Source: Bacillus sp. FJAT-14578
GTDB taxonomy: Bacteria; Bacillota; Bacilli; Bacillales; Bacillaceae_H
Assembly: GCF_000504165.1 (NCBI RefSeq)
Contig: NZ_AYSE01000013.1
Coordinates: forward strand, 22,245 to 86,244
Direction of reading: 5' to 3'
Length of the DNA stretch: 64,000 bases
The position numbers were made by a program, and so were the translations under genes. Every line of letters starts with the position of its first letter. Position 1 is the stretch's first letter. The notes under the pieces are model-generated. The model saw only the letters and a list, made by a program, of their open reading frames with translations. It had not been told where the DNA came from and searched no databases. This document shows positions 16,633-26,838 of this stretch, piece after piece.

Positions 16633-18138
16633 TCACCCTCCTGTAGCCGCTTTCATAATATTCTCTTGTGATGCTTCCGTACGAGACAGATCAGCTGTCA
16701 GCTTGCCTTCGCTCATAACGAGGATGCGATCGCACATCCCTAAGATTTCTGGTAAATCGGAAGAAATCATTAATACAATAGCTCCGTTCTCTACCAATTG
16801 GTTCATTAAGCGATATACTTCAACCTTGGCTCCCACATCGATTCCCCTGGTCGGTTCATCAAAGATAAAGACCTTGGCTTGTGTACAAAGCCATTTAGCA
16901 ATAACAACCTTTTGCTGATTTCCTCCACTCAGCTTACGTGCGTTCAATTCGATGTTTCCCGGTCGAACCTTTAATTCTTTTATGTAGTCCTCTGCTGTGT
17001 CTTTAATTCTCTTTAAATTTATTAATCTGTTATTCTGGAAAGCTTTCATATTTGCGAGTGCAATATTGAAATCAAGCGGCTGATCCAGCAGCAGTCCTTC
17101 ATTTTTGCGATCCTCTGTGATAAAGGCAATCCCTGCATTAATCGCATCACGAGGGGTTTTAATATTTACTTCTATTCCATCGATAAATATTTTTCCGCCT
17201 TCCTTCGGATCGGCTGCGAAAATCGCTCTCGCCAATTCCGTGCGTCCTGCTCCAACAAGTCCTGCAATCCCTACAATTTCACCGTAGCGAATATTAAAGG
17301 ATAGTGGATGCTCGGTGTCTTTCACTTTCAGATTTTCTACACGGAAGCCCTCGTCGCCAAGCTTGAATGATTGCTTCGGATACTTCTCATTTAATGTGCG
17401 TCCTACCATTAGTTCTATCCACTTATCTGTGCTCGTTGTCTTCACTGGAAGGGTCTCGATTTTAAATCCATCACGTAAAATCGTAATTCGATCACCCATT
17501 CTCTTAATTTCTTCAAGGCGGTGGGATATAAAGACAATAGCAATCCCTTTTTCCGTCAATCCTTCAACCGTCTGATACAGCTGTTCCACTTCCGCTCCAC
17601 TCAAACTCGCTGTCGGTTCATCCATAATGATGAGCTTCGCATCGAGCGTAAGCGCTTTAGCAATTTCGACTAATTGTTGTTGGCCAATTCCTAACTCACC
17701 TAAATTACGATCAGCCAAATCTGGACTCTGGCCAAGCATTTTTAAATAGTGTTTAGCCTGTTCTTTCATTTGTTTGCGGTCTAAAGTGGATACTTTTCCT
17801 CCTTTCTTTAGCTCGCGACCAAGAAAAATATTTTCGTACACTTTTAACTGCGGAACAACATTCAGCTCTTGATAAATAGTTGCAATACCCAAATTCATAG
17901 AATCTATAGGGGTATTGATGTTTACAAGCTGACCTTCCCAATAAATTTCACCTGCATCTTTTTCATAGGCACCTGTCAGGATTTTAATGAGCGTCGATTT
18001 TCCTGCGCCATTTTCCCCAAGCAGTACGTGCACTTCTCCTGGAACGACATCCAAATCAATTCCTTTTAAAACATGATTGTTTGAAAAGCTTTTCTTTATG
18101 CCTTTCATTAACAACAAACTTTTTTCTTCCTTTTTCAT
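16633..18138 (-). CDS. Ribose-type ABC importer, double ATPase (RbsA-like)
   Basis: A 501-residue protein with two fused ABC domains, typical of RbsA, XylG and IatA. The first has Walker A GENGAGKST, an unusual signature LGIGQQQ and Walker B LIIMDEP. The second has a degenerate Walker A (GLVGAGRTEL), the signature KLSGGNQQK and Walker B VFIFDEPTRGIDVG. The degeneracy of the second P-loop is normal for this family. It is first in the operon, with ATG 18138 after AGGAGT, and is preceded by a SigA promoter and a LacI-type operator. Confidence 0.9.
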   Translation of the reverse strand: MKKEEKSLLLMKGIKKSFSNNHVLKGIDLDVVPGEVHVLLGENGAGKSTLIKILTGAYEKDAGEIYWEGQLVNINTPIDSMNLGIATIYQELNVVPQLKVYENIFLGRELKKGGKVSTLDRKQMKEQAKHYLKMLGQSPDLADRNLGELGIGQQQLVEIAKALTLDAKLIIMDEPTASLSGAEVEQLYQTVEGLTEKGIAIVFISHRLEEIKRMGDRITILRDGFKIETLPVKTTSTDKWIELMVGRTLNEKYPKQSFKLGDEGFRVENLKVKDTEHPLSFNIRYGEIVGIAGLVGAGRTELARAIFAADPKEGGKIFIDGIEVNIKTPRDAINAGIAFITEDRKNEGLLLDQPLDFNIALANMKAFQNNRLINLKRIKDTAEDYIKELKVRPGNIELNARKLSGGNQQKVVIAKWLCTQAKVFIFDEPTRGIDVGAKVEVYRLMNQLVENGAIVLMISSDLPEILGMCDRILVMSEGKLTADLSRTEASQENIMKAATGG

Positions 18139-18194
18139 TGATGGACTCCTTTCTTACCTTAAATGATATAAGCCCAATACAAGGTGATTTTCTA

Positions 18195-18249
18195 GGTAAG
18201 CGCTTTCCTTATATTTTTAAATTATATAGAGATTTTTACGATTAGGCAA
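18195..18249 (-). promoter_or_regulatory. SigA promoter and LacI-type operator of the ABC importer operon
   Basis: On the minus strand TTGCCT (18249-18244), a 17-base spacer and TATAAT (18226-18221) form a good promoter. GGAAAGCGCTTACC (18208-18195) starts 12 bases after the -10 box, where a bound repressor would block initiation. The same order is seen at iolC. Confidence 0.75.
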
Positions 18250-18505
18250 TACAATTTTCAGAAAAAATTAAATTATTATTAATATTCAATAAACGTTATT
18301 CTAAACGAATGACAACCATATATTTCAGATGCGATAATTGCCGCCATGACTGTTCATGTCAAACTGATCAATCCCGTATTATGCTTTTATTTCTATGGAT
18401 TCAACGGATAAAATGTCTTTCTCCATCCATGCTTCCTACCAATATGCTTTTCATTTCAACACTCTTCCAATATAATAAAATGAGAAAATCCCAGCTCATT
18501 TCTTA

Positions 18506-18566
18506 TTGACAAACATAAAAATGTAAGCGTATACTATCCAAAAACATAAGTTAAGCGCTTAACTTA
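18506..18566 (+). promoter_or_regulatory. Strong promoter with perfect palindromic LacI-type operator for the YolD-like gene
   Basis: TTGACA (18506-18511), an 18-base spacer and TATACT (18530-18535) precede a perfect 20-base palindrome TAAGTTAAGCGCTTAACTTA (18547-18566). The palindrome is a symmetrical version of the operator found at the ABC importer and iol genes. A further cre-like sequence, TGAAAACGCTTACT, lies at 18611-18624. Confidence 0.7.
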
Positions 18567-18671
18567 ACACTTACCTTTATTAAAGTTTCATAATGTTTTA
18601 TACCTTTATTTGAAAACGCTTACTATGTTTATGTTAGACATTTAATAACTACTTAGAGGAGAGCAAGCACA

Positions 18672-18854
18672 ATGATATTAAAAGGATTAACACAAAATCG
18701 CTTAGTCACAATTAACTATTACCAGAATGGCATATTACAAAGATGCAAAGGACGTATTTTTAAGCTTAACCTTGCTGAACAGACCGTTTTTTTAAAGGAT
18801 CCGCAACAAAACATCTTCTCCATTCAGGTGTCTAGAATCATGGAGATTGTTTAG
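18672..18854 (+). CDS. Small YolD-like protein
   Basis: A 60-residue protein, MILKGLTQNRLVTINYYQNG then LQRCKGRIFKLNLAEQ and IFSIQVSRIMEIV, with the beta-strand pattern of the small YolD-like/Sm-like family (a G-x-I turn and a final IMEI strand). YolD-like proteins in Bacillus are often paired with Y-family polymerase UvrX/YqjW, but none lies here. The ATG at 18672 follows AGAGGAGAGCAAGCAC. The gene is divergent from the ABC importer and has a strong promoter under a LacI-type operator, so it is probably induced along with sugar uptake. Its function is unknown. Confidence 0.7.
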   Translation: MILKGLTQNRLVTINYYQNGILQRCKGRIFKLNLAEQTVFLKDPQQNIFSIQVSRIMEIV

Positions 18855-18976
18855 AATAGATCTTACTAAAACTACGTATGAAACAAGAATATATATGTCC
18901 TATTCCATCAAAAACGTTCATAAATAATTTTTAGACATAAACGAACGTAAAAAACAGCCTTTTTTGGGCAAAAATA

Positions 18977-19010
18977 ACCCGTTCGTAAAAGGGTACTTTT
19001 ACGAACGGGT
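18977..19010. repeat. Perfect 15-bp stem palindrome downstream of the YolD-like gene
   Basis: ACCCGTTCGTAAAAG pairs exactly with CTTTTACGAACGGGT over a 4-base loop. No strong T-run follows. The rest of 18855-19165 is AT-rich with nothing recognisable. Confidence 0.5.
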
Positions 19011-19165
19011 AAAGTAACAATCATCATAAAAAGCAAAAACACATAATCTTTCATTTTAAATTATTTTCACACCAGAACCGTTGTACCGACCTGCTTTTTT
19101 GAGACTGGCGAAAAATTATTTTTTGAAAAATCCCGCCCTAACTTTCATTATGATGTATCATACTA

Positions 19166-19357
19166 TCAAAACAACCAAGTATTGAACACTTTATATAGTG
19201 AAATCGGCAATATAACAAGTGCACCAACAAGCAGCATAATATGTATGAGATTCACTGTACACTCTCGTTTATTTTGAAGGAAGAACCATATCCACCCAAT
19301 AGCTAACATGATATTAGTTGCCTCAGATACAATCTCTCTTCCCGACAACAGCCTCAC
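19166..19357 (-). CDS. Small two-helix membrane protein, hypothetical
   Basis: A 63-residue product with two hydrophobic segments (ATNIMLAIGWIWFFLQ and IHIMLLVGALVILPISLY) joined by a short charged loop (NKRECTVN). The start would be GTG at 19357 behind AAGGGG. The reading frame and hydrophobic pattern look genuine, but I do not recognise a family, and it stands alone between the YolD-like gene and purU. Confidence 0.5.
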   Translation of the reverse strand: MRLLSGREIVSEATNIMLAIGWIWFFLQNKRECTVNLIHIMLLVGALVILPISLYKVFNTWLF

Positions 19358-19452
19358 CCCATATCCCCTTCATTATATTCGTGATTTCAACGCTATTGGC
19401 ATTCACTTAGCAAGTCGAAGCTTAACAAGGTAGATCGCCTTATAAAAGTGCC

Positions 19453-20322
19453 TCATGCAAATACAATCGTTTTATTACCATGAACAATTACTTTATCTTC
19501 AACATGCCAGGAAACGGCTTCGGCAAGAACCTTTCTTTCCACATGACGCCCGGCAATCTTTAAATCTTCTGCTGTATATCGATGATTAATTCGCTGTACA
19601 TTTTGTTCAATAATTGGGCCTTCATCAAGATCATTGGTAACATAATGTGCAGTTGCTCCAATCAACTTGACTCCGCGGTTAAACGCTCTCACATAGGGGT
19701 TTGCCCCAACAAATGCCGGCAAGAAGGAATGGTGGATATTAATAATTTGATTCGGGTATTTGGATATAAAATTAGGGGAAAGAATTTGCATATACCTTGC
19801 CAAGACGATAAGGTCTGCTTTCCCTTTCAATAGTTCTAATGCTTTCTGTTCGGATTCTTCTTTCGTTTCTTTAGACATTGGCATATGATAAAACGGAATG
19901 CCATAACTCTCAACTACTTCTTTTAAGTCAGCATGGTTACTGATGACCATAGGAATTTCCACTTCAATTTCTTTGGATTTCCAACGCCAAATCAGTTCCA
20001 TAAGGGCGTGATCTGCTTTGGAAACAAAGATGGCCATTCGTTTTATTTGTTTCTTGCTGCTCAATTTCCAATCTAAAGCATAATCTCGTGCCAACATATG
20101 TAGATCTTGTTCAAGTTTTTCAAATGAAGAATCAAAGTCTGCCAAATCAAACTCAATTCTCATAAAAAATATACCCGACTGTGGGTCCGTTGTATGTTGG
20201 TCAAAATGTACAATATTTGCTTTATGTTCTAACAAAAAGTTAGTGACAGTCGAGATAATACCAGGCTTCTCTGGACAAGAAATTAATAATCTTGCACGGC
20301 TATCATTTACTTGTGTATTCAA
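19453..20322 (-). CDS. purU: Formyltetrahydrofolate deformylase
   Basis: Hydrolyses 10-formyl-THF to formate and THF, balancing the C1 pool. The 289 residues comprise an N-terminal ACT domain (about 10-90, RARLLISCPEKPGIISTVTN) and a formyltransferase domain with NIHHSFLPAFVGANPY, the catalytic His region, and TNDLDEGPIIEQ, the catalytic Asp. Start is TTG at 20322 behind GGAGGAAGAGCG. Its position at the end of the glycine cluster fits disposal of C1 units made by the glycine cleavage system; a separate promoter is likely because a 400-base gap with a repeat precedes it. Confidence 0.9.
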   Translation of the reverse strand: MNTQVNDSRARLLISCPEKPGIISTVTNFLLEHKANIVHFDQHTTDPQSGIFFMRIEFDLADFDSSFEKLEQDLHMLARDYALDWKLSSKKQIKRMAIFVSKADHALMELIWRWKSKEIEVEIPMVISNHADLKEVVESYGIPFYHMPMSKETKEESEQKALELLKGKADLIVLARYMQILSPNFISKYPNQIINIHHSFLPAFVGANPYVRAFNRGVKLIGATAHYVTNDLDEGPIIEQNVQRINHRYTAEDLKIAGRHVERKVLAEAVSWHVEDKVIVHGNKTIVFA

Positions 20323-20422
20323 CGCTCTTCCTCCGTTCTTTAAGGCTGTGTCTATATTTTTGATAAGGCTCTTTTCTAAAAGATTGTTGTTTTTAGATAG
20401 GTTTCTTAAAAGATAAGCGTTT

Positions 20423-20556
20423 AAGGTTGGTTGGAGCGGAAGGTGCGAGACTCCTGCGGGAGCAGCGGGACAGGTGAGACCCCACAGGCTGTAAGCCGAG
20501 GAGGCTCACCGCACGCCCCGCGGAAAGCGAGTAACCTGGAGCGGAAATCAACCACT
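20423..20556. repeat. Dispersed Bacillaceae intergenic repeat (GGAGCGGAA type)
   Basis: A GC-rich block in AT-rich surroundings, bounded by TTGGTTGGAGCGGAAGG and GGAGCGGAAATCAACCA, with inner CTCCTGCGGGAGCAGCGGG and GCCGAGGAGGCTCACCGC. From memory the same block recurs in many copies between genes in Bacillus and relatives. The ends are complementary (TTGGTTG against CAACCA). An ORF across it (20393-20641) is an artefact. The role is unknown; it accounts for most of the gap 20323-20736. Confidence 0.65.
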
Positions 20557-20736
20557 CCCTACTACTTGTTAAATAGCAACAAAGTTTGCGAAAACAGCCT
20601 TTGATAAAAAAGAGGTCTATTTCTCTTTGTGAATATCCCAATTAGTATTGAGCCTTACCCTATCTGCGCTTTTCTGTTCTTTCATCTAGAATAAGCCTCA
20701 CAAAGGTTCTCGATTTATATAGTCTGCTGCCTTGTA

Positions 20737-21042
20737 TTAATCTATTTCAATTGCACATGCACTTGAGGCAAAGCTTTCTCCAACCAGAAAGCCTTGATCG
20801 ACTGTATAATCAATTTGTGTCTCTTCATCTAAATAACGCTTTGTAAAACGATCGATTTGAATCTGGATTCCCTCATATTCAATAAGCGTATCGTTTCGTC
20901 GCGGTTCATCAAAAATAAGCGTAAACTTGACAGTCATCCCGCATCCACCAGCTACATCAGCGTCAATTCGAGGAGATTGTTCGTCCTTGAACACCATTTC
21001 TTTTAGCTTGTTCAACGCCGCCTCTGTTAACGTAATAACCAT
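20737..21042 (-). CDS. HesB/IscA-like iron-sulfur biosynthesis protein
   Basis: A 101-residue A-type carrier-like fold: MVITLTEAALNKLKEM, GGCGMTVKFTLIFDE and a C-terminal SSACAIEID. Canonical IscA has one central Cys and a C-terminal CGC. Here only Cys34 and Cys96 remain, as in the divergent HesB/YadR/YfhF subgroup. It lies 39 bases downstream of lipA and is probably co-transcribed with it. LipA carries Fe-S clusters that are consumed in each turnover, and SdaA is also an Fe-S enzyme, so a cluster-supply role fits. The ATG at 21042 follows AGGAGAGGG. Confidence 0.8.
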   Translation of the reverse strand: MVITLTEAALNKLKEMVFKDEQSPRIDADVAGGCGMTVKFTLIFDEPRRNDTLIEYEGIQIQIDRFTKRYLDEETQIDYTVDQGFLVGESFASSACAIEID

Positions 21043-21081
21043 TCAACCCTCTCCTTCTCACCAGTGTCCTGCCTTTCAAAG

Positions 21082-21960
21082 TTACACATTCGCTTTTGCA
21101 GCACGGACCTGTTCATCCGCATGATAGGAAGAGCGAACAAGCGGGCCTGCTTCACAGTGACTAAACCCTTTTGACAATGCAATTTCCTTTAATTCATTAA
21201 ACTCCTGTGGACTCCAATATTTTTGTACTTTTAAATGGCGTTTCGTCGGCTGTAAATATTGACCAATTGTCATAATGTCCACATCGTTAGCACGAAGATC
21301 ATCCATCGTTTCCATGATTTCTTCTTTCGTTTCTCCAAGACCAATCATAATGCTTGATTTCGTTGGAATATTGGTATTCATTTGTTTTGCACGTCTCAAA
21401 AACTCCAGCGAACGTTCATATGTTGCACGTGCACGAACTGTCGGTGATAAGCGTCTGACGGTTTCAATGTTATGATTTAAAATGTCTGGCTTTGCATCCA
21501 TTAATGTTTTTAAGTTGTCATATTCCCCACTCATATCGGATGGAAGGACTTCAATGCTGCAAAATGGATTACGACGCCTCACCGCTCGTACCGTCTCCGC
21601 AAAAACTCCAGCCCCGCCGTCTTTTAGATCATCCCGGGCAACAGCCGTAATCACGACATGCTTTAAGCCCATTTGCTCCACTGATTCTGCCACACGTTCC
21701 GGCTCTTCCCAATCAAGCTCTGTCGGAAGCCCTGTTTGAACCGCACAGAATCGGCAGGCACGTGTGCATATACTTCCTAAAATCATAAAGGTTGCCGTTT
21801 TGCGTACAGCCCAGCATTCATGAATGTTAGGGCATTTCGCTTCTTCACAAACCGTATGAAGCTTTTTTTCACGCATCATTTTTTTTAGTCCTGTATACTG
21901 TTCATTGGTATTTAATTTAATTTTGAGCCACTCCGGTTTACGGACATAATCGATGGTCAT
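21082..21960 (-). CDS. lipA: Lipoyl synthase
   Basis: Radical SAM enzyme that inserts two sulfurs into octanoyl groups, here most relevantly on GcvH. The auxiliary cluster motif is Cys38-Cys43-Cys49 ([12 protein letters not shown]) and the radical SAM motif is Cys65-Cys69-Cys72 (CTRACRFC). The C-terminal RSSYHAD holds the auxiliary serine ligand. The ATG at 21960 is preferred because AGGAG lies 8 bases ahead; a GTG 9 bases upstream also opens the frame. It sits just downstream of gcvPB, which is not the usual location in B. subtilis. Confidence 0.93.
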   Translation of the reverse strand: MTIDYVRKPEWLKIKLNTNEQYTGLKKMMREKKLHTVCEEAKCPNIHECWAVRKTATFMILGSICTRACRFCAVQTGLPTELDWEEPERVAESVEQMGLKHVVITAVARDDLKDGGAGVFAETVRAVRRRNPFCSIEVLPSDMSGEYDNLKTLMDAKPDILNHNIETVRRLSPTVRARATYERSLEFLRRAKQMNTNIPTKSSIMIGLGETKEEIMETMDDLRANDVDIMTIGQYLQPTKRHLKVQKYWSPQEFNELKEIALSKGFSHCEAGPLVRSSYHADEQVRAAKANV

Positions 21961-22267
21961 ATCTTTCACTCCTATGAACGGAACATAAAATCAGCTTAAA
22001 TAAGCCCTACTTACAATAGATATATTGGGTATTGATTTGGATTTATTTGAAACTCCAAAGAATGAACTAGTGAGAAAATTATTTTTCATTCCTGGTAGTG
22101 TATGTTCAACTTCAAAATTAGTTTTTCACGCATTAATAACAGTCCCCACTTCAAGAGTTGAGAAGTTGAAGAAAACTAACAAAGGAATAACTTGGTCTAA
22201 CCTAACTTAGTTCCACGCACTTAAAGCCACTGATCTTCTCTATGGAATCCTGTAGATCTTAACTAAC

Positions 22268-22295
22268 CATCAGTGGGGGATGCCCCCCACTGATG
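22268..22295 (-). terminator. Hairpin downstream of gcvPB
   Basis: CATCAGTGGGG pairs exactly with CCCCACTGATG over 6 bases, 12 bases beyond the gcvPB stop. Its right arm and the following AAAGTTTTATTTTAT match the end of the ~50-bp repeat family. The interval 21961-22267 shows no credible gene. Confidence 0.6.
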
Positions 22296-22306
22296 AAAGT
22301 TTTATT

Positions 22307-23803
22307 TTATGCCTTTACAGTTTCTTTTTCTTTCTCTTTCTCTGCCGCTTCCTCTTTTGTATAACGCAAGATGGGTTGTCGTGCTGCTTGTACTTCATCC
22401 AATCGGCCAATGACGGTTGTATGTGGTGCCTCTAATACGATACCTGGATTTTCTTCCACTTCTTTAGCGATTTGAATCATCACATCAGCAAAGGCATCCA
22501 TTGTTTCTTTTGACTCTGTTTCGGTCGGTTCAATCATTAAACATTCCTCTACATTTAAAGGAAAGTAAATCGTTGGTGGATGGTAGCCGAAATCAAGCAG
22601 ACGTTTGGCCATATCAAGTGTTCTCACACCCAGCTTTTTCTGTCTGGATCCGGATAACACGAATTCATGCTTACAAATTTGTGAATATGGTGCATCAAAA
22701 TACGGCTCAAGCTTTTTACGAAGGTAATTCGCATGAAGCACTGCCCCTTCAGATACTTGACGCAACCCTTCAGGTCCCATTGTGCGAATATAGGTATACG
22801 CACGAACCAAAATGCCAAAGTTTCCATAATACCCTTTTACACGGCCGATAGACAGCGGGTGATTAGAGTTCAACACATATTTCTCACCATCTTTTTCGAT
22901 GCGCGGCACTGGTAAGTACGGAATGAGCTTCTTTTTCACACCGACCGGACCAGCTCCAGGACCTCCTCCGCCATGAGGCGTTGTAAACGTCTTATGAAGA
23001 TTTAAATGCACGATGTCAAAACCCATTTTCCCTGGTGTTGTTTTCCCTAAAATCGCATTGGCATTTGCGCCGTCATAGTAAAGCAATCCTCCTGCTTCAT
23101 GAACAACTTTGGCGATTTCCACAATTTCCTTTTCAAACAAACCGAGTGTATTAGGGTTTGTTAGCATCAATGCTGCTGTATCATCGTCAACATGCTTCTT
23201 TAATTCTTCTAAGTCCACCAAACCATTTTCATTGGATGGGATGGTGACCGTTTTAAAACCGGCAACGGTGGCACTGGCAGGGTTTGTACCGTGCGCTGAG
23301 TCCGGAACAAGTACCTTTGTTCTCTTTTCTCCTTTTTGCTCAAGGTAGGCTTTAACCATCATTAAACCGGTCCATTCTCCTTGAGCCCCAGCAGAAGGCT
23401 GTAACGTCACCGCATCCATGCCTGTGATTTCAGCCAATTCTTCCTGCAATTCATATAAAAGCTCTAGTGCGCCCTGTACCGTTTCAACTGGCTGATACGG
23501 ATGGATGCGGCTAAAGCCTTCGAAGCGTGCCACATCTTCGTTAATTTTCGGATTGTATTTCATCGTACAAGAACCAAGCGGGTAGAAACCATTATCGATC
23601 CCGTGGTTTTTATTGGAAAGTGCTGTGTAATGGCGCACAAGCTGAAGCTCTGATACTTCCGGGAGCTCCGCAGGCAAATCACGAATCAAATGCTTCGGAA
23701 ATTTATCATGTAAATCAATGCCTTCTACGTCACTTTCCGGAAGACTTGAACCGACACGCCCTGGACGACTGATTTCAAAGATTAGCTCATTGTATTCAAC
23801 CAT
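22307..23803 (-). CDS. gcvPB: Glycine dehydrogenase (decarboxylating) subunit 2
   Basis: Second subunit of the P-protein, which decarboxylates glycine and passes aminomethyl to lipoyl-GcvH. The 498 residues include the PLP lysine in [18 protein letters not shown] and [16 protein letters not shown]. The C-terminus ends in a Glu/Lys-rich tail ([15 protein letters not shown]). Its ATG at 23803 overlaps the gcvPA stop by 8 bases, implying translational coupling. It is the last gene before a hairpin. Confidence 0.95.
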   Translation of the reverse strand: MVEYNELIFEISRPGRVGSSLPESDVEGIDLHDKFPKHLIRDLPAELPEVSELQLVRHYTALSNKNHGIDNGFYPLGSCTMKYNPKINEDVARFEGFSRIHPYQPVETVQGALELLYELQEELAEITGMDAVTLQPSAGAQGEWTGLMMVKAYLEQKGEKRTKVLVPDSAHGTNPASATVAGFKTVTIPSNENGLVDLEELKKHVDDDTAALMLTNPNTLGLFEKEIVEIAKVVHEAGGLLYYDGANANAILGKTTPGKMGFDIVHLNLHKTFTTPHGGGGPGAGPVGVKKKLIPYLPVPRIEKDGEKYVLNSNHPLSIGRVKGYYGNFGILVRAYTYIRTMGPEGLRQVSEGAVLHANYLRKKLEPYFDAPYSQICKHEFVLSGSRQKKLGVRTLDMAKRLLDFGYHPPTIYFPLNVEECLMIEPTETESKETMDAFADVMIQIAKEVEENPGIVLEAPHTTVIGRLDEVQAARQPILRYTKEEAAEKEKEKETVKA

Positions 23804-25148
23804 TTACAACCGCCTCCAATACCCCTACAAATTGGTCAATCTCTTCTTTTGTTCGCTGTTCAGTCACCGCAATGAGCATTTGATTGTCAAAGCCGTAATC
23901 ACTTCCTAAGTCAAATCCTCCGATGATTCCCGCCTCAAGCAATTTTGTGTTGACCCCCTCGACCGGACAAGGGAGCTCCACCACAAATTCATTAAAGAAT
24001 GGTGCTTGATTCACAACGATAAAACCTTTCTTTTGAAGGCATCTTGCCATGTAATCAGCTTTCTCAACATTTAGCTGTGCCATATGGCGAATTCCTTGCT
24101 TTCCAAGTGCTGTCATGCAGACAGCAGATGCAAGAGCGTTTAATGCCTGATTGGAACAAATATTGGATGACGCTTTATCACGGCGAATATGCTGCTCACG
24201 CGCTTGCAGGGTTAGCACGAATCCACGTTTTCCTTGGTCGTCTGTCGTTTGCCCTACAATGCGCCCCGGTACTTTACGCATAAATTTTTTATGAACCGCA
24301 AAATAACCGCAGTGCGGACCTCCAAAGGCCATCGGTATTCCTAACGGCTGCATATCACCGACCACAATATCGGCTCCGAGTTTGCCTGGTGCCTGCAGAA
24401 GCGCTAGTGCCAGCGGGTTGGCACTGACGATGAAAAGCGCTCCTTTTGTCTCCGCAATTTTCTTTATCTCTGCTAAATCCTCGATAGAACCAAAGAAGTT
24501 CGGGTATTGAACAATAACGGCGGCAGTGTCCTTTTCAATTTGTTCTTGCAGTTTTTCTAGGTCTGTCACATCATCAGCAAGATTCACTTCTTCCACCGTA
24601 TAGCCTTGTCCGTCTGCTACCGTATTTAAGATGGCACGTGATTCAGGATGAACAGCCCTTGATACAAGTACCTTTGAACGTCTTGTTGATGCAACGGCAA
24701 GTGATGCAGCTTCTGCAAGCGACGTAAAACCATCGTACATCGAAGAATTAGCCACATCCATTCCTGTCAGCTCACAAACCATGGTTTGAAATTCAAAAAT
24801 AGCTTGTAACTCACCTTGGCTGATTTCCGGTTGATAGGGTGTATAAGCCGTGTAAAATTCAGAGCGTGAAATCATATGATTCACCACACTTGGAATGTAA
24901 TGATCATATGTACCCGCACCAAGAAAAGTCGGGTAGTAGTTAGCATTTTTATTTCGTGAAGCAAGCTGCTGCATCTTTTTCAAAAGAAGCGGTTCAGGAA
25001 CGGCTTTCGGAATGTTTAGCTCACCATCTAAACGAATGTCAGATGGAATGTCTTCAAATAACTCATCTATGGAAGAAATGTTTAAAAAAGCAAGCATCTC
25101 CTCTTGATCCTGTTTCGTATCAGGAAGGTATCGATAAGTGTTTGTCAT
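23796..25148 (-). CDS. gcvPA: Glycine dehydrogenase (decarboxylating) subunit 1
   Basis: First subunit of the split P-protein found in Firmicutes (450 residues). Typical stretches are [18 protein letters not shown] at the start, [18 protein letters not shown] and [20 protein letters not shown]. The ATG at 25148 follows AAGGAGAGGAATAAG, so the longer in-frame start at 25193 inside gcvH is rejected. It begins 1 base after the gcvH stop codon. Confidence 0.95.
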   Translation of the reverse strand: MTNTYRYLPDTKQDQEEMLAFLNISSIDELFEDIPSDIRLDGELNIPKAVPEPLLLKKMQQLASRNKNANYYPTFLGAGTYDHYIPSVVNHMISRSEFYTAYTPYQPEISQGELQAIFEFQTMVCELTGMDVANSSMYDGFTSLAEAASLAVASTRRSKVLVSRAVHPESRAILNTVADGQGYTVEEVNLADDVTDLEKLQEQIEKDTAAVIVQYPNFFGSIEDLAEIKKIAETKGALFIVSANPLALALLQAPGKLGADIVVGDMQPLGIPMAFGGPHCGYFAVHKKFMRKVPGRIVGQTTDDQGKRGFVLTLQAREQHIRRDKASSNICSNQALNALASAVCMTALGKQGIRHMAQLNVEKADYMARCLQKKGFIVVNQAPFFNEFVVELPCPVEGVNTKLLEAGIIGGFDLGSDYGFDNQMLIAVTEQRTKEEIDQFVGVLEAVVNG

Positions 25149-25149
25149 C

Positions 25150-25545
25150 TTATTCCTCTCCTTCATTGATAAATGCTTGGTACTCACCTTCATTTAGAAG
25201 CGATTCTAACTCTTCTGGATTGGATATTTCCACTTCGACTAACCAACCTGCTTCATACGGATTTTCGTTGATCGTTTCAGGAGTATCGTTTAACTCCTCG
25301 TTTACACGAACAACCGTACCTGATACTGGAGCGTAAAGTTCAGAAACTGCTTTAACTGATTCGATTGTTCCCATTGATTCATTTACCGTTACTTCATCAT
25401 CCACTGCCGGATTTTCAACAAAGACGATATCTCCTAATTGTTTCTGTGCATAATCAGAGATTCCAATTCGTACTCGATTTCCGTCTAATTGTAGTACCCA
25501 CTCATGTTCCTTGCTATATAATAAGTTCGCTGTCGCATTTGTCAT
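25150..25545 (-). CDS. gcvH: Glycine cleavage system H protein
   Basis: Lipoyl-carrying shuttle of 131 residues. Lys65 in [18 protein letters not shown] is the lipoylated residue, and the beta-rich lipoyl domain occupies the whole chain. The ATG at 25545 follows AAAGGAAGAAAAAAC. It lies between gcvT and gcvPA. GcvH may also serve as the lipoyl relay to other dehydrogenases, as known in Bacillus. Confidence 0.95.
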   Translation of the reverse strand: MTNATANLLYSKEHEWVLQLDGNRVRIGISDYAQKQLGDIVFVENPAVDDEVTVNESMGTIESVKAVSELYAPVSGTVVRVNEELNDTPETINENPYEAGWLVEVEISNPEELESLLNEGEYQAFINEGEE

Positions 25546-25708
25546 TGTTTTTTCTTCCTTTCACTTTTGTTTTTTAATATTTTTATAGTTTCGAAAATTA
25601 TAAGGAGACATTTTCCTTAAACGTGCTTATCGGTTTGTCGTCTTTGTAAAGAGGTGATTGACAATTACCTATCTTCAAACAATAACTGCTATAACTCTAC
25701 AAAAAATT

Positions 25709-26824
25709 TCATGAATCCTTTTTATAGAATGGTGCTTTTACAACAATGGCATCAATCATTTTTTTGCGGACTTCAACTTTTAGCTGCGTACCCACTTCAG
25801 CATGTTCTGCCGATACGAGCGCAAGACCCAAGCTTTTCTTTAAAGACGGGGAATGGGTCCCGGATGTAATAAAACCTATTTCTTCTTCATCCGCTGAAAA
25901 CACTTTGTAACCGTGACGAGGAATGCCCCTTCCTGTCACTTCAATCCCTACTAATTTTCGTTTTAAACCTTCTTCTTTTTGAGCCGTAAGGATGTCTTTG
26001 CCGATAAAAGGACTTTCTTTGTTCGTTTTGACGGCAAAACCGATTCCTGCTTCAAGCGGACTGATTTCATTTGTGAGCTCTTGTCCATACAGCGCAAGGC
26101 GCGCTTCAAAGCGAAGAGTATCACGTGCACCAAGTCCACATGGTTTTAAGCCATCTTCCTTTCCTGCTTCTAGAAGCTTCTCCCAAAGTGCTTCAGCTTT
26201 ATCCGCTGCCAAATAAAGCTCAAAGCCGTCCTCCCCTGTGTAACCTGTACGGGATACGAGAACTTCTGTCATGCCATCCAGGTTGACATGTTGAGCAAAG
26301 TGGAAAAAACCAATTTCCGTTAAGTCTGTTGCCGTTAACTTTTGTAAGATTCCTTCTGCCTTTGGACCTTGGATAGCGAGTTGCGCAATGTCACTTGAAA
26401 TATTATGAAGCGTCACGCCTCCTCTTACATGCTGCTCCATCCATTCGTAATCTTTTTCAATGTTTGCTGCGTTAATCACGAGTAAATACTTTTCATTTGC
26501 TAACTTGTAAACGAGCAAGTCATCGACCGTGCCGCCGTCTGGATAACACATGGCTGTATACTGGGCTTGATTGATACTAAGCTTTGTTACATCGTTTGTT
26601 ACAAGGTAGTTAATATAACTCTCCGCACCTTTTCCTTCAACAAGCACTTCCCCCATATGAGAGACATCAAAGAGTCCCGCTTCCTTTCTGACAGCCTCAT
26701 GTTCCTCTAAAATGCTTGAGAACTGTACCGGCAGTTCCCATCCGCCAAAATCAATGACCTTTGCGCCGTATTTTTTATATATTTCAAAAAGCGGTGTTCG
26801 CTTTAATACTGTTTCTGTACTCAT
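25709..26824 (-). CDS. gcvT: Aminomethyltransferase (glycine cleavage T protein)
   Basis: Transfers the methylene group from aminomethyl-lipoyl-GcvH to THF and releases ammonia. The 371 residues carry [17 protein letters not shown], the catalytic-Asp region [15 protein letters not shown], the folate-domain [14 protein letters not shown] and a C-terminal barrel ([20 protein letters not shown]). It starts 14 bases after sdaAA and is part of the riboswitch-controlled operon. A gap of 163 bases follows before gcvH. Confidence 0.95.
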   Translation of the reverse strand: MSTETVLKRTPLFEIYKKYGAKVIDFGGWELPVQFSSILEEHEAVRKEAGLFDVSHMGEVLVEGKGAESYINYLVTNDVTKLSINQAQYTAMCYPDGGTVDDLLVYKLANEKYLLVINAANIEKDYEWMEQHVRGGVTLHNISSDIAQLAIQGPKAEGILQKLTATDLTEIGFFHFAQHVNLDGMTEVLVSRTGYTGEDGFELYLAADKAEALWEKLLEAGKEDGLKPCGLGARDTLRFEARLALYGQELTNEISPLEAGIGFAVKTNKESPFIGKDILTAQKEEGLKRKLVGIEVTGRGIPRHGYKVFSADEEEIGFITSGTHSPSLKKSLGLALVSAEHAEVGTQLKVEVRKKMIDAIVVKAPFYKKDS

Positions 26825-26838
26825 TAATACACCTCCGA

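Noticed and set aside
20393..20641. 82-residue reading frame on the minus strand
   Set aside because: It lies across the dispersed GGAGCGGAA-type repeat and has no ribosome site or recognisable protein pattern.
22025..22210. 61-residue plus-strand frame (DLFETPKNELVRKLFF)
   Set aside because: It looks mildly protein-like but has no ribosome site; TTG would be the start and no family is recognised. It could be a gene remnant.
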